Shown: positions 42,317 through 50,446 of the stretch, one piece after another
How positions within the stretch are numbered: position 1 is the stretch's first letter
Layout: each line of letters starts with the position of its first letter
NCBI RefSeq assembly: GCF_000565285.1
Contig: NZ_APVL01000007.1
Location: 62,001-126,000, forward strand
Source: Cytobacillus firmus DS1
GTDB lineage: Bacteria > Bacillota > Bacilli > Bacillales > Cytobacillaceae
DNA: 64,000 nt
Direction: 5' to 3'
Made by a program: the position numbers and the translations under genes
Notes under the pieces: model-generated
Told to the model about the DNA's origin: nothing
Seen by the model: the letters and a program-made list of their open reading frames with translations, nothing else
The model's database searches: none

Positions 42317-42712
42317 ATGAGTGAACTTTATATCGCAATAGAGCAATTTGAACATCAAATCGATTGCTTTTGTCCAGATTCAGATCATGTGAATATACTG
42401 CACTTTCAAAAGGGAGATTTAATTGAGGTTACTCCTGACCGTAAATACACATTTTTGGGATGGTATGCGCTTGTGGTGATTAATGGACAGCAGGCATGTT
42501 ACATGGCTATTGAGGATATAGAAAGATATTTCATGGGTGAATGCATATCATCACAGTTAGACATAGATTTGAAAATCAATTATCTGCAGTATAAAATTGA
42601 TCAGGATCTTGAAGCGGGGGACAAAGATTCATTTGCTGAGAATAGCAGAAAGCTTAGCGAAACCTGCAGCCTGAAAAAGGAATTGGAATATTACATAGCC
42701 AAGGCAATTTAA
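42317..42712 (+). CDS. IDEAL domain protein
   Basis: 131 aa. The N-terminal half looks like a small SH3-like beta barrel (LIEVTPDRKYTFLGWYAL, INGQQACYMAIEDI); the C-terminal 45 residues (LQYKIDQDLEAGDKDSF) match the IDEAL motif found in Bacillus proteins. Partner of the Fur-regulated zinc-ribbon gene. A terminator follows. No enzymatic residues seen. Confidence 0.7.
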   Translation: MSELYIAIEQFEHQIDCFCPDSDHVNILHFQKGDLIEVTPDRKYTFLGWYALVVINGQQACYMAIEDIERYFMGECISSQLDIDLKINYLQYKIDQDLEAGDKDSFAENSRKLSETCSLKKELEYYIAKAI

Positions 42713-42727
42713 CCTGAATAAAAACAT

Positions 42728-42757
42728 AAAGCTGGCGTGAGAGCGTTAGCTTTTTTT
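42728..42757 (+). terminator. Terminator after the IDEAL gene
   Basis: AAAGCT...AGCTTT stem with GCG/CGT inner pairs, followed by seven T. Confidence 0.8.
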
Positions 42758-42877
42758 GGCTTTTTTTCGATTGTAGAGTCTCCAGTTACTGGTTTGCAGC
42801 AATGTCATGGGAAAATTGCTTTACTACATTATAATTGTCAGCCATATTGACACAAGTTTTAAATTGGAGATACCTCC

Positions 42878-43057
42878 ATCACTAAATTTTGCGGCGCTTT
42901 TGATCAGCTTCAGAGAACTATAGAAGAACAGGGAGGAACAGTTGTCAGGAATCCCCTGAGAATAAAAGAAACCGGTAGTGCAGCCCTTTATTCTACGTTG
43001 GGAAAACTGCTCCTCAACATTTCAAAAAAAAACCCCTGTTGGGGAATGAAAGAGTAG
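42878..43057 (+). pseudogene. Gene fragment of unrecognised family
   Basis: An open stretch without start codon that reads as protein: FCGAFDQLQRTIEEQGG, then NPLRIKETGSAALYSTLGKL. Codon use is normal and the amphipathic pattern looks like the C-terminal end of a flavodoxin-like or NADPH reductase protein, but the family is not certain. The start region has stops in frame, so this is a remnant. Confidence 0.4.
43024..43046 (-). terminator. Terminator of the 35-aa gene
   Basis: CCCC-AACA-GGGG hairpin followed by nine T on the minus strand. Confidence 0.75.
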
Positions 43058-43061
43058 CTCA

Positions 43062-43169
43062 CTATTTTGATTTTTTCTCATTCGACTTTTCCTTTTGAAG
43101 CTTTTCTTTTTCCAGACGCTCTGCATCCTTCTTAAACGCCTCCATCGCTTTGTAAAAAAGGAGAGTCAT
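43062..43169 (-). CDS. Small charged protein, 35 aa
   Basis: ATG at 43169 with AGGAGGTGAG eight bases upstream; stop TAG, then a terminator 16 bases later. The product begins MTLLFYKAMEAFKKDAERLE and continues as a Lys/Glu-rich helix. It was too short for standard prediction. The ribosome site, high codon quality and own terminator support a real gene of unknown role. Confidence 0.6.
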   Translation of the reverse strand: MTLLFYKAMEAFKKDAERLEKEKLQKEKSNEKKSK

Positions 43170-43415
43170 CGCTATTTCTCACCTCCTTATCCAGTTTACT
43201 TCGTTAAGTTCTTACATTTTCCTTTTGAATTTCATTAATTGTTAACATTTGGAAGGAATTCACGCATTTTAAGAGAATTCATTTTTAAGGTAAGATGCTT
43301 GAGTATTTTTAAAAGAATTAAAGAATATTATTGCAATTTGTTTTCCACTATTGGTATGATAATTCTCCGCGCAAATTTCTTACATAAGAAAAGTATTTCA
43401 AAAGGAGCTGATTGT

Positions 43416-45656
43416 GTGAAGCAGGAATTCATCGAAATTTTCAATGCAAGAGTAAACAACCTGAAGAATATTAATCTGCAGATTCCAAAAGGAAAGATTA
43501 CGATCTTTACAGGCGTCTCCGGTTCAGGCAAATCATCCATCGTGTTTGATACGATTGCCCAGGAGGCAGGCCGGCAGTTAAATGAGACGTACAGCAGTTT
43601 TCAGCGGCTGTTTCTTCCGAAGTATAGCCGTCCGGAAGCAGATGAAATCAACAATCTATCTACAGCCGTTGTAGTCGATCAAAAACGGCTCGGCGGAAAT
43701 GCCCGATCTACACTTGGAACTGCTACAGATATTAATCCTCTTCTTCGCCTGTTATTCTCCCGATTTGCAGATCCTCATATAGGGTACAGCAACGCATATT
43801 CGTTTAATGATCCCAGCGGCATGTGCCCGAAATGTGAAGGGATTGGAAGAATTATTACACTGAACCTTGATGCTGCTCTTGATAAGGAAAAAAGCTTAAA
43901 TGAAGGTGCTATTCTGCTTCCGGGTTTTGGACCTGGAACATGGCAATGGAAAGCGTATGCGGAATCCGGATTCTTCGATAATGATAAGAAAATTAATGAT
44001 TATACTGAAGAGGAGTTTAATAAGCTCGTCAATGCAGAACCGCAAAAAGTAACAGTCAGTTATATGAATAATGATATGAATGCAACCTATGAGGGCCTGG
44101 CAGTCAAATTTATGAGGCAGCATGTGAAGAGGGACAAAGAGACTTCAAAAACTGGCGAGAAGCTCCTGAAGAACTTCAGCACCATGACGAAATGTCCTTC
44201 CTGCGGAGGAAAACGGTACAATGAAAAGGTGCTTTCATCCACAATCAAAGGCTATACCATCTATGACCTGACATCCATGCAATTGGACCAGCTAATCAAA
44301 ACTCTTCCACAGATTACTTCACCTGAAGCTAAGCCAATTCTTGACGGGATCATGGAACGGTTGAGAAATCTTTGTGATATTGGACTTGGCTATATGGATC
44401 TGACAAGGGAAACGCCAACTCTATCGGGCGGTGAATCCCAAAGGGTGAAAATGGTCAAATATTTATCCAGTAACTTAACAGGCTTGATGTACATATTTGA
44501 TGAACCCAGCACCGGCCTGCATCCGAGGGATGTCTACCGGTTAAATGAATTGCTGGTTCGGCTGCGTGACAGAGGCAATACCGTTTTAGTTGTGGAGCAT
44601 GATTCTGATGTCATTCAAATAGCTGACCATATCGTTGATGTGGGGCCGCGTGCGGGAACAAATGGGGGAGAGATCATGTATACCGGCAGTTATCAGGGTT
44701 TCTTATCTTCTGATACATTGACTGCCAATTATTTGAACCGCAGTGCAGAAATCAACGCCAATCCGAGACCGGTTTCCGAGTTTATGGAAAGCAGGAAAAG
44801 CACTCTTCACAATTTGAAGAATGTTAGTCTTTCAGTTCCTAAAGGGGTTTTTACGGTTATTACAGGAGTAGCGGGTTCCGGGAAAAGCACTCTTGTGAAT
44901 GAAGTGTTTGCTAAAGATTTTCCGGAGGCCATCCGGATTGACCAAAGCCCGGTTCATGCCAACATACGGTCCAATCCGGCAACTTTTACGGGTATTATGA
45001 ATTCGATCCGCAAGTCATTCTCAGATGCCAATGGAGTGGAGAGCGGATTATTCAGCTATAATTCGACCGGGGGATGTCCGACATGCGGAGGCACCGGGAC
45101 GGTTGAGATCAATTTATCTTTTATGGATACAATGGAAGTCGAATGCAGTGAATGTCATGGAAGCCGTTTTAGGCAAGACGTGCTTCAATACTTATATAAG
45201 GGCAAAAATATTGTTGAAATCACGGAGATGTCTATAGCGGACGCTGTGGAGTATTTTGATGCAAAAGACATTCAGAAAAAGCTCAAAGCCCTGGAGACTG
45301 TCGGTCTTGGCTATTTGTCATTGGGACAGCCGCTGACCACCTTGTCAGGAGGCGAATGTCAAAGACTTAAGCTTGCAAAGGAACTGAATACGAAAGGAAA
45401 CATTTATATACTTGATGAACCAACGACGGGATTGCATATGTCGGATGTCGCCAATATTCTGGACATCATTCATAAATTGGTGGAAAAGGGCAATACCGTT
45501 ATAGTCATAGAACATAATCTGGATGTCATCCGGAAAAGTGATTGGATCGTGGATTTAGGTCCGGATGGAGGCGCTGGAGGCGGAGAAATCCTGTATGAAG
45601 GACCGCCGGCAGGAATATTGGAATGTGAGCGTTCAGTTACTGCACAGCACCTGTAA
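43416..45656 (+). CDS. Short UvrA-like ATPase (UvrA2/DrrC type)
   Basis: 746-aa twin ABC ATPase related to excinuclease UvrA. Walker A motifs GVSGSGKSS (near residue 33) and GVAGSGKST, signatures LSGGESQR and LSGGECQR, and zinc-finger motifs CPKCEG, CPSCGG and CPTCGG/CSECHG. It is about 200 residues shorter than true UvrA (about 950), lacking most of the UvrB-binding and insertion parts, so it is a paralog such as those linked to drug resistance. GTG 43416 has AAAGGAGCTG upstream; an in-frame start at 43239 has none. Confidence 0.88.
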   Translation: MKQEFIEIFNARVNNLKNINLQIPKGKITIFTGVSGSGKSSIVFDTIAQEAGRQLNETYSSFQRLFLPKYSRPEADEINNLSTAVVVDQKRLGGNARSTLGTATDINPLLRLLFSRFADPHIGYSNAYSFNDPSGMCPKCEGIGRIITLNLDAALDKEKSLNEGAILLPGFGPGTWQWKAYAESGFFDNDKKINDYTEEEFNKLVNAEPQKVTVSYMNNDMNATYEGLAVKFMRQHVKRDKETSKTGEKLLKNFSTMTKCPSCGGKRYNEKVLSSTIKGYTIYDLTSMQLDQLIKTLPQITSPEAKPILDGIMERLRNLCDIGLGYMDLTRETPTLSGGESQRVKMVKYLSSNLTGLMYIFDEPSTGLHPRDVYRLNELLVRLRDRGNTVLVVEHDSDVIQIADHIVDVGPRAGTNGGEIMYTGSYQGFLSSDTLTANYLNRSAEINANPRPVSEFMESRKSTLHNLKNVSLSVPKGVFTVITGVAGSGKSTLVNEVFAKDFPEAIRIDQSPVHANIRSNPATFTGIMNSIRKSFSDANGVESGLFSYNSTGGCPTCGGTGTVEINLSFMDTMEVECSECHGSRFRQDVLQYLYKGKNIVEITEMSIADAVEYFDAKDIQKKLKALETVGLGYLSLGQPLTTLSGGECQRLKLAKELNTKGNIYILDEPTTGLHMSDVANILDIIHKLVEKGNTVIVIEHNLDVIRKSDWIVDLGPDGGAGGGEILYEGPPAGILECERSVTAQHL

Positions 45657-45670
45657 ATGAATGAAGATCA

Positions 45671-45703
45671 AATGGCCATGGAATTTTTCAATGGCCATTT
45701 TCT
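45671..45703 (+). terminator. Terminator after the UvrA-like gene
   Basis: AATGGCCAT pairs with ATGGCCATT around an A/T loop, then TTTTCTTT. Confidence 0.85.
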
Positions 45704-45729
45704 TTATCGGTTAAATGGAGGTGATTACT

Positions 45730-46452
45730 ATGGATGAACTAATAAAAGAACTAAAAGCGGAAGGTGTTCACAGTATAAAAGGTGATTCGGAGATAATATT
45801 GGAAATCTTTCAGGAGGAACAAATAAGTCCCAATAAAGCAGATTATTTAATAAATAGGCTTCTTACCCTGGATGAAAGCAGAATTGAAAAAGTGAAGCTT
45901 CAGTGCTCTCAAGGAATCCTGGATAAATTAATGCTCACCCGAGGAAAAATGAAAGTGATTGGTGAGAGAGTTATTTTTAAAAAGTCGTTTGCAGAATATG
46001 AAAATGAAAAAGTCCATCCTTATGAAGTTTGGCCGCTTCTTAACAAAAGTTCCATTGCTTTTTTATCTGAAGTTATGAATTTTAGTAATGAGCAAACTGC
46101 AAACTTTTTAAAGAGCATTGAGGCAGAACTCCCAGAACAGGCTGATAAAATGTTTACCGTTTATACTGTTAATTCTGAACCGGCTGGAGCCGTTTTTCCT
46201 CATTTGGAACCTGACCGTGACCGGGAAGGAAGGATGTTTTGGATCGGCATCCACCCTGATTTTAAGGGTAAAGGGTATGGTAAGAACCTGCATTTAATAG
46301 GGCTTCATAGGTTGCAGTATGATTTTAAAGCTGAAAAATATCTTGGGGCAACCCGCGCTGATAATGCTGCAATGAGAAAAATAATGGAAGCGAATGGATG
46401 TACACAGGATAGCAATTCTGTTATTTCCTTAGTGTATACTTTTTCGGGATAA
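45730..46452 (+). CDS. GNAT family N-acetyltransferase
   Basis: 240 aa. The C-terminal acetyl-CoA motif IGIHPDFKGKGYGKNLH (about residues 175-191) and ATRADNAAMRKIMEANG mark a GNAT domain; the N-terminal 110 residues are an extra region seen in some Bacillus members. ATG 45730 follows GGAGGTGATTACT; the ATG 45715 overlaps it. Substrate unknown. Confidence 0.83.
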   Translation: MDELIKELKAEGVHSIKGDSEIILEIFQEEQISPNKADYLINRLLTLDESRIEKVKLQCSQGILDKLMLTRGKMKVIGERVIFKKSFAEYENEKVHPYEVWPLLNKSSIAFLSEVMNFSNEQTANFLKSIEAELPEQADKMFTVYTVNSEPAGAVFPHLEPDRDREGRMFWIGIHPDFKGKGYGKNLHLIGLHRLQYDFKAEKYLGATRADNAAMRKIMEANGCTQDSNSVISLVYTFSG

Positions 46453-46555
46453 TCAAGAATGATTTATGAAAACAGGATCCTTCCCGGCACAAGTCAAGGT
46501 GTTAAAAATAGAGAAGTTGTAAATAGAAAGAACGTTTTTGAGGGGGTTTTTCAAA

Positions 46556-46957
46556 ATGGAACAATACACGGGCTTTTTCATTACACTGCTGCTTATCATT
46601 ATCATTGTCGTTTCCAGCAAGTATATTGTCTGGTGGGTAAAATGTGTCATTGTAGCTTACTATATTGTGGTTTCCTATTATTTTATTACGGTAAAAAACA
46701 GGATTGATAAGGAATTCGAAGGAATATCCCCAGTGCCTGATGCTTATTGGGACCAGAACTCAGGATGGGTTGACACAATCACAAATTATCTGTTCCTTCC
46801 GCTTGCAGCGATCCTGGTTTTCATTTATGTTAAGTGGTTTACCAAAACACAGAGCAGGAAGGCTAAAATTCTTATTCTTATTAGTTTGATTCCATCTGCA
46901 TTGCTGTTTATGTTTTTTCTGATTTTATTTTCGTTTGCTTATGGATATAGGCCATAA
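46556..46957 (+). CDS. Small membrane protein of unknown family
   Basis: 133 aa with three predicted helices (about 5-45, possibly two, 78-98 and 108-130) separated by a polar loop IDKEFEGISPVPDAYWDQ. ATG 46556 after GAGGGGG. A terminator follows directly. No recognisable motif. Confidence 0.7.
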   Translation: MEQYTGFFITLLLIIIIVVSSKYIVWWVKCVIVAYYIVVSYYFITVKNRIDKEFEGISPVPDAYWDQNSGWVDTITNYLFLPLAAILVFIYVKWFTKTQSRKAKILILISLIPSALLFMFFLILFSFAYGYRP

Positions 46958-46958
46958 A

Positions 46959-46996
46959 AATGTTCCGAACACATCCGGGACATTCTTTTTCTTTTT
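46959..46996 (+). terminator. Terminator after the small membrane gene
   Basis: AATGTTCC pairs with GGGACATT (one G-U), then T-rich CTTTTTCTTTTT. Confidence 0.82.
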
Positions 46997-47028
46997 CGTT
47001 AATCTGCAATAAAGGCCGATCAGGCAGT

Positions 47029-47212
47029 CTATTTATTCAAGTTTCCCTGCAGATCCGAGTTCAGAAAGTTCTCTGTTGCATAAGCTGAAGCTCCAAGTGC
47101 TGTGGATTAGATCGATAAATCTGCAAATGTAATATTTAGGTTTTGCTGGTTAAATCTTAAGGAACGTTTCTCGGCAACTTCCATAATCGAATCCAGTAAT
47201 TCTTTATCCTAT
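47029..47212 (-). pseudogene. Remnant of a ROK-family protein (possible XylR)
   Basis: On the minus strand: LLDSIMEVAEKRSLRFNQQN, then STALGASAYATENFL, with one stop codon between. The layout (helix, then S-x-LG-x-x-A-x-x-GA-like segment and C-terminal helix) is the end of ROK repressors/kinases such as XylR. It lies beside a xylulokinase remnant, which supports XylR, but the match is by eye only. Confidence 0.45.
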
Positions 47213-47214
47213 GA

Positions 47215-47521
47215 AGAACAAATTAATCATGGTGAAGAGAATGCCCATTACACAATGGTTGTAACCCTGGCAGCAGGACATAGTTTGAGGTGGTTTAAAA
47301 ATACGTTTGCAGAAAAGGAATCATTTGACTCCCTGCTGGCTGAAATAAGTGAGGTTCCGATTGGATCGACCGGTCTTTTGTTTACGCCCTATCTAGCTGG
47401 TGAGCGAACGCCACATTCAGATTCGCAGATTCTGGGAAGCTTTATCGGCATGGACTCTTCACATAATCGAAACGACTTTGTACGATTGGTCATTGAAGGA
47501 ATTACCTTTTCATTAAAATCA
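47215..47521 (+). pseudogene. Xylulokinase (FGGY) C-terminal remnant
   Basis: The frame reads GEENAHYTMVVTLAAGHSLR, then LLFTPYLAGERTPHSDSQ and LVIEGITFSLK, all standard C-terminal FGGY kinase motifs. The N-terminal two thirds and the end are missing, and the frame runs directly into sugar-transporter sequence. Not a functional kinase. Confidence 0.8.
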
Positions 47522-47900
47522 CAGGTTCCATTGGCATGGCGATTGGGATGTTTGGTGTTGCTGGAATGGCTTTTTCCATATAATTGGCATGGGTACATTA
47601 ATTTTTATTATCGTTTACACATCGTCTTTCATGATGTCATGGGGGCCGATCTGCTGGGGATTGATCTCGGAAATTTACCCGAACAAAATCCGCGGACAGG
47701 CAGTTGCGGTAGCTGTAGCAGCGCAATGGGCCGCAAACTATTTTATTTCATCGACTTAACCGATGATGATGGAATTCAGCGGCGGCTTAACTTACGGCTT
47801 CTATGGACTGATGAGTGTTCTTTCAGCCATTTTTGTTTGGAAGTTCGTGCCTGAAAACGAAAGGGAAGACCCTTGAGAACATGGAGAACATATGGAAAAA
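47522..47900 (+). pseudogene. Sugar porter (MFS) remnant, XylT-like
   Basis: Reading across frames with stops gives TSSFMMSWGPICW, SEIYPNKIRGQAVAVAVAAQ and GFYGLMSVLSAIFVWKFVPE, the C-terminal helices of a proton-sugar symporter. At least two frame changes and several stops are present. Joined to the kinase remnant, it indicates deletion and decay of a xylose operon. Confidence 0.8.
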
Positions 47901-47933
47901 AACAGCCTGATGGATTGTACTCCCAATCAGGAC

Positions 47934-47980
47934 AAAAAAACGCTTGAATGTGTTCAATAAACACCTCAAGCGTTTTTCTT
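47934..47980 (+). terminator. Bidirectional terminator
   Basis: AAAACGCTTGA pairs with TCAAGCGTTTT around an 18-base loop with T-runs on both strands. The minus-strand side contains the end of the MntR-like frame. Confidence 0.88.
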
Positions 47981-48349
47981 ATTTTCTGCTATAAAGCTCT
48001 TAATTTTAAAAATAACTTCAGATCCAAGATACATTTCCACATCTCTAACTTTCTGCGGGATCTGTTTCTCTTCAACCCCAATTATTTGATAGAACTCCAT
48101 TAAGAACTGATGATCCTAGAATAGCTTTTTGCCCATTTCTGCTCCATGTTTTGTCAGAGTAATGGTTCCATAGGGCTGAAAGTAAATGTAACCGTCCTCT
48201 TTAAGTTTTCCGGCCATTTTAGAGGCAGCCGAGGCGGTGACCTTCACTGCCTTGGCGATGCCGGAAATGGCTGCATAGCCATGTGCTTCCTGTAAGATAT
48301 AAATTTCCAGAATATATCTCTTTATACGAATGGGGATCACATGTTTCAC
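47966..48349 (-). pseudogene. MntR/DtxR-like regulator interrupted by in-frame TAG
   Basis: The frame of 127 codons starts at GTG 48349 and reads an MntR-like winged HTH (YILEIYILQEAHGYAAISGI, KMAGKLKEDGYIYFQPYGTI), stops at TAG (48118-48116) after MGKKLF, and continues in the same frame as DHQFLMEFYQIIGVEEKQI and VRDVEMYLGSEVI, the dimerisation/metal part. Compared with B. subtilis MntR, the metal ligands Asp8, Glu11, Glu99 and His103 appear replaced (only the His77 and Glu102 positions are kept). So it is either decaying or a metal-insensitive paralog. It lies downstream of the metal importer operon. Confidence 0.7.
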
Positions 48350-48371
48350 CTGCTTGCTGGAATCGTGTGAT

Positions 48372-49313
48372 TTATTGCTTCGTCAAGCCTTCTTTAATGG
48401 TTTTTATATTCCATTCCATCATCGAGATGTACGTATCGCCGTCTTCACCCGGCTTTGCCAGAGAGTCTGTAAACACTTTTCCCATGATCGGGACATTGGT
48501 TTCATCCGATACAGCTTCCATGCTTCTTGCGTCTATGCTGGTTTCGAGGAATAGTCCTGTAATGCCTTTTTCATTAATGATATCTACAATTCTTGTAATT
48601 TGTTCTGGTGTTCCCTGGTTTTCCTGGTTGATTTCCCAGATGTATTCTGCCTGGAATCCGTAGGCTTCGCTGAAATATTTAAAAGCACCTTCACTTGTTA
48701 CGAGAACCCGTTCAGATTCCGGGATTTCGTTAAATCGTGCCACAGCTTCATCATGCAGCTTTTGAAGCTTTGTAATATATTCTTCCGCGTTTTTTTCGTA
48801 AACCTCTTTGTTGTCTGGATCAGCTTTGATGAGTCCATCTCTGGCATTTTCCGCGTATTTGATCCCGTTTCGAATGTCGAGCCATGCATGGGGATCTTCT
48901 TCACTTTCTTTACCCTTTGTGGTTAAGTGCATGGCCTCAACGCCTTTGCTCATCAGGAAGACCGGCGCATCTTCACCGTCTTTTCCGGCCGTTTCCATCA
49001 GCTTGTTGAACCATGAGTTGCCGGCTTCGAGATTCAGGCCGTTATAAAATACAGCGTCTGCATCCGTTGTTTTTTGCACATCCTCAGGGAGGGGGTCATA
49101 TTCGTGGGGATTGGAGCCGATGGGTGCCAGGCTATGAATCTGAACCAAATCCCCGCCTACATTTTTCACAATGTCATAAACAATCGAATACGTAGTGACA
49201 ACCTGGATTTTTCCGTCATTATCAGATGAAGTGCTCTTTCCGCTGCTGCAGGCTGACAGGAATAACACAGAAAGAAGGGATGCAGCTAATAAAAGAAAGC
49301 CTTTTTTTAACAT
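48372..49313 (-). CDS. Metal ABC transporter substrate-binding lipoprotein (Mn/Zn type)
   Basis: 313-aa cluster A-I binding protein (MntA/PsaA/SloC). Signal peptide with lipobox LSAC (Cys22). Metal ligands visible: His in GSNPHEYDP, His in DPHAWLD, Glu in SEGAFKYF and Asp in FTDSLA, the H-H-E-D set seen with manganese binders. No His-rich loop, which would have suggested zinc. ATG after GAGGAGG. Last gene of the importer operon, separated from the permease by a repeat. Confidence 0.9.
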   Translation of the reverse strand: MLKKGFLLLAASLLSVLFLSACSSGKSTSSDNDGKIQVVTTYSIVYDIVKNVGGDLVQIHSLAPIGSNPHEYDPLPEDVQKTTDADAVFYNGLNLEAGNSWFNKLMETAGKDGEDAPVFLMSKGVEAMHLTTKGKESEEDPHAWLDIRNGIKYAENARDGLIKADPDNKEVYEKNAEEYITKLQKLHDEAVARFNEIPESERVLVTSEGAFKYFSEAYGFQAEYIWEINQENQGTPEQITRIVDIINEKGITGLFLETSIDARSMEAVSDETNVPIMGKVFTDSLAKPGEDGDTYISMMEWNIKTIKEGLTKQ

Positions 49314-49335
49314 TGGGAAAACCTCCTCAGATTTT

Positions 49336-49589
49336 TTTATCGCAGTCTAACGGGCAGTAAGACCCCCACTTCAAGACTCAGAGGAATTAAAGGAGGATAA
49401 GCGGTGGTCAAACTGCCAATTGGTGAGATACAGTGAAACTTGCCGACGCGCAGGCAGAGGCTTAGTTGAACCAATCGGGTTCGTAGTGTCGATTGATCGA
49501 AGCGCTAGCGGAGATCTTAGCGACACTAGAACGCGACTAACAATCAGTGGGGGATAAGGATAACCCCACTGATTGAAGTTTCACTTTAT
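49336..49589 (-). repeat. MITE-like intergenic repeat, copy C, inside the metal importer operon
   Basis: 254 bp with the same TTTAT-bounded ends as copies A and B: CGCAGTCTAACGGGCAGTAA at one end and CAGTGGGG...CCCACTGATTGAAGTTTCAC at the other. Its middle differs from A and B (a GTGTCGATTGATCGAAGCGC region with CTAGCG/CGACACT pairings). The last bases form part of the stop codon of the permease gene. Confidence 0.78.
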
Positions 49590-50446
49590 CACACTAATGA
49601 AGCTCTCTTTTTCTTTACTTTCAGCGTTTTCCATATCAGCCCATGCTTAGGGGAGAATAAGAAAACGAGAATGAAAATAGCGGTGGATGAAATGACGATC
49701 GTTGCTCCTGAAGCTAAGTTGTAGGTGAAGCTGAAGTAAAGTCCAACGATGGATGAAATCACCCCAATGCCAGAGGCAAGGAAAATCATCATCCACAGCC
49801 GCTCGGTTAAGAGATAAGCTGCCGCTGCAGGGGTGATCAGCATGGCCACCACGAGCACAATTCCTACTGTCTGGAGGGATGCAACGGTTACCATCGTCAA
49901 GAGAGTCATTAGGAAATAATGAATGAAACGAACTGGCAGTCCGTAAGCTGCTCCCATGGTCGGATCAAAAGAGGTGACCAATAATTCTTTGTAAAAGAGG
50001 TATACAGCCGCTAATACAATCAGGCTGATGCCCAATGTGATCCACATATCGGATGATCTTACTGCAAGAACATTTCCAAATAGAATATGGTACAAATCAG
50101 TACTGCTTTTTAGCATCGTAATAATAATGATTCCTGAAGCAAATGCAGCTGTAAACATAATGCCAATTGAGGTATCATGCTTAATCCGGCTGTTTTGCGA
50201 TACAAAGCCGATAGCAATCGCCGTGATTACACCGCTGATCACGGCCCCAAAGAAGAAATTAACACCCAGCATATACGAAATGGCGATACCGGGAAGTACT
50301 GCATGTGAAATGGCATCTCCCATAAGAGCCATTCCTCTCAGGATGATAAAGCACCCAATGACTCCGCAGATAATTCCTACCATAACCGAGGTTAATAACG
50401 CTTTTTGCAGAAAACCATATTGCATGACCGCTTCAATAAAAGCCAT
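49589..50446 (-). CDS. Metal ABC transporter permease (Mn/Zn type)
   Basis: 285-aa ABC-3 family permease, eight to nine helices. Typical segments: GCFIILRGMALMGDAISHAVLPGIA and VGIVLVVAMLITPAAAAYLL (shortened here, the metal path region). ATG overlaps the stop of the ATPase gene at 50446. The C-terminal stop TGA borders a repeat. Confidence 0.92.
   Translation of the reverse strand: MAFIEAVMQYGFLQKALLTSVMVGIICGVIGCFIILRGMALMGDAISHAVLPGIAISYMLGVNFFFGAVISGVITAIAIGFVSQNSRIKHDTSIGIMFTAAFASGIIIITMLKSSTDLYHILFGNVLAVRSSDMWITLGISLIVLAAVYLFYKELLVTSFDPTMGAAYGLPVRFIHYFLMTLLTMVTVASLQTVGIVLVVAMLITPAAAAYLLTERLWMMIFLASGIGVISSIVGLYFSFTYNLASGATIVISSTAIFILVFLFSPKHGLIWKTLKVKKKRASLV

Noticed and set aside
43239-43415. 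N-terminal extension of the UvrA-like protein
   Set aside because: No ribosome site, A/T-rich non-coding composition, and the family begins at the GTG at 43416.
47255-47854. A 199-aa fusion gene
   Set aside because: It joins a xylulokinase tail to out-of-frame sugar-porter sequence; the porter reads correctly in other frames.
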